64,000 nucleotides of DNA from Pseudolactococcus piscium. Its GTDB lineage: Bacteria; Bacillota; Bacilli; Lactobacillales; Streptococcaceae. Positions within the stretch are counted from its first letter, which is position 1. Every line of letters starts with the position of its first letter. Shown piece by piece: positions 63,628-64,000 of this stretch. The DNA is taken from contig NZ_JXJW01000003.1 of assembly GCF_002441695.1 (NCBI RefSeq), positions 1 through 64,000 on the forward strand, in the 5' to 3' direction. A program made the position numbers and the translations under genes. The notes below the pieces were generated by a model. The model saw only the letters and a list, made by a program, of their open reading frames with translations. It was not told where the DNA came from and ran no database searches.

Positions 63628-64000
63628 TGAGTACTGAAACACAGACGTCTAGACGGCCTGCGGGTCGTGGATTTGGTCCCGGACGCGGTCTTGGTCGCGG
63701 TGGCGAAAAACCTAAGAATATCAAAAAAGCATTATCTGATTTATTGAAATATGTTAAGCCATGGTATGGTGGTATTTTGGTTGCGGCGATTGCAGCATGT
63801 GGTGGTGCTTATCTGACCATCATAGGTCCGGATAGATTGTCAGAAATAACCAATAAAATCATCAGTGGCCTACAAGCCAGTTTTATTCCTAAAGGCCATC
63901 CAGGTCATGGTGATATCGACTTGGATAAAATCATGTCGATTGGGATGTTACTGATTGCTTTTTATGTCGGATCTGCTATTTTGAGTTATAGTCAAGGCTT
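63627..64000 (+). CDS. ABC exporter subunit (RcrQ-like), partial
   Basis: Only the first 124 residues are inside the window. They show a Gly/Arg/Pro-rich cytoplasmic start (GRGFGPGRGLGRGGEKP) and the first membrane helices (AIAACGGAYLTIIGP). This start is typical for the second protein of MarR-linked exporters in Firmicutes. Coupled to the upstream subunit by TAATG. The ATPase domain lies beyond the window edge. Confidence 0.85.
   Translation, partial: MSTETQTSRRPAGRGFGPGRGLGRGGEKPKNIKKALSDLLKYVKPWYGGILVAAIAACGGAYLTIIGPDRLSEITNKIISGLQASFIPKGHPGHGDIDLDKIMSIGMLLIAFYVGSAILSYSQG

Overview
The window is chromosomal DNA of a low-GC Gram-positive coccus in the Lactococcus/Streptococcus group. The gene order fits this: fmt-rsmB-stp-pknB, murA-epuA, glmU-Nudix-macP-mtnN, mreC-mreD-pcsB, secA followed by DAHP synthases, ptsH-ptsI, fruR-fruK-fruA, together with a pepC-type aminopeptidase and LPXTG/MucBP surface proteins. 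Within that group a Lactococcus-like species is most likely. Folate genes that L. lactis carries as a folK-folE fusion are separate here, so it is probably not L. lactis itself. Assignment below family level is inference.

Layout. 1-2.1 kb: an LPXTG surface protein on the minus strand. 2.1-7.6 kb: initiator-tRNA formylation, rRNA methylation, the Stp/PknB signalling pair, and rpsO with a structured leader. 7.7-10.8 kb: folate genes folB-folK-folE, then an unusual HAM1-like NTP pyrophosphatase fused to FolP. 10.8-14.9 kb: an SDR oxidoreductase, a Tad2-like (DUF2829) mini-gene divergent from an spx gene across a mirrored promoter, UPF0223, an inositol-monophosphatase family gene, murA and epuA. 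15-24.8 kb: tig, proC, glmU, a Nudix gene, a macP-like gene, mtnN, the NAD salvage set pncB-nadE-nadD, and pepC. 25-27.8 kb: an MFS exporter, then an Rrf2 regulator and an NmrA/QorB-type oxidoreductase sharing an operator-like motif.

28.2-32.3 kb is the accessory part. It holds a second LPXTG/MucBP protein with a recent internal repeat, a decayed tyrosine-integrase N-terminus, a cluster of hairpins, and a minus-strand set of very small membrane proteins next to a complete six-helix voltage-gated K+ channel. A 60-bp element bearing a GC-only palindrome occurs twice there, exactly 1000 bp apart. This is the best candidate for something not previously described.

32.3-43.8 kb: a DbpA-type RNA helicase, an AraC regulator divergent from a heterodimeric ABC exporter, rpiA, a formate/nitrite transporter, a Nudix gene, mreC, a 25-codon leader ORF coupled to mreD, and pcsB behind a WalR-type box. 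44-55 kb: secA, two tandem DAHP synthases, ptsHI, tRNA-Leu(CAG), and the fructose operon with a textbook cre site. 55-64 kb: aspA divergent from an AsnC/Lrp regulator, a D-2-hydroxyacid dehydrogenase, lysS, an alpha/beta hydrolase, and a MarR gene followed by two ABC exporter genes (RcrRPQ-like), the last cut by the window edge.

A cross-cutting signal is that four genes (Tad2-like, dbpA, rpiA, FNT transporter) have a -10 box exactly 6 nt before the ATG and no clear ribosome-binding site, which predicts leaderless transcripts.
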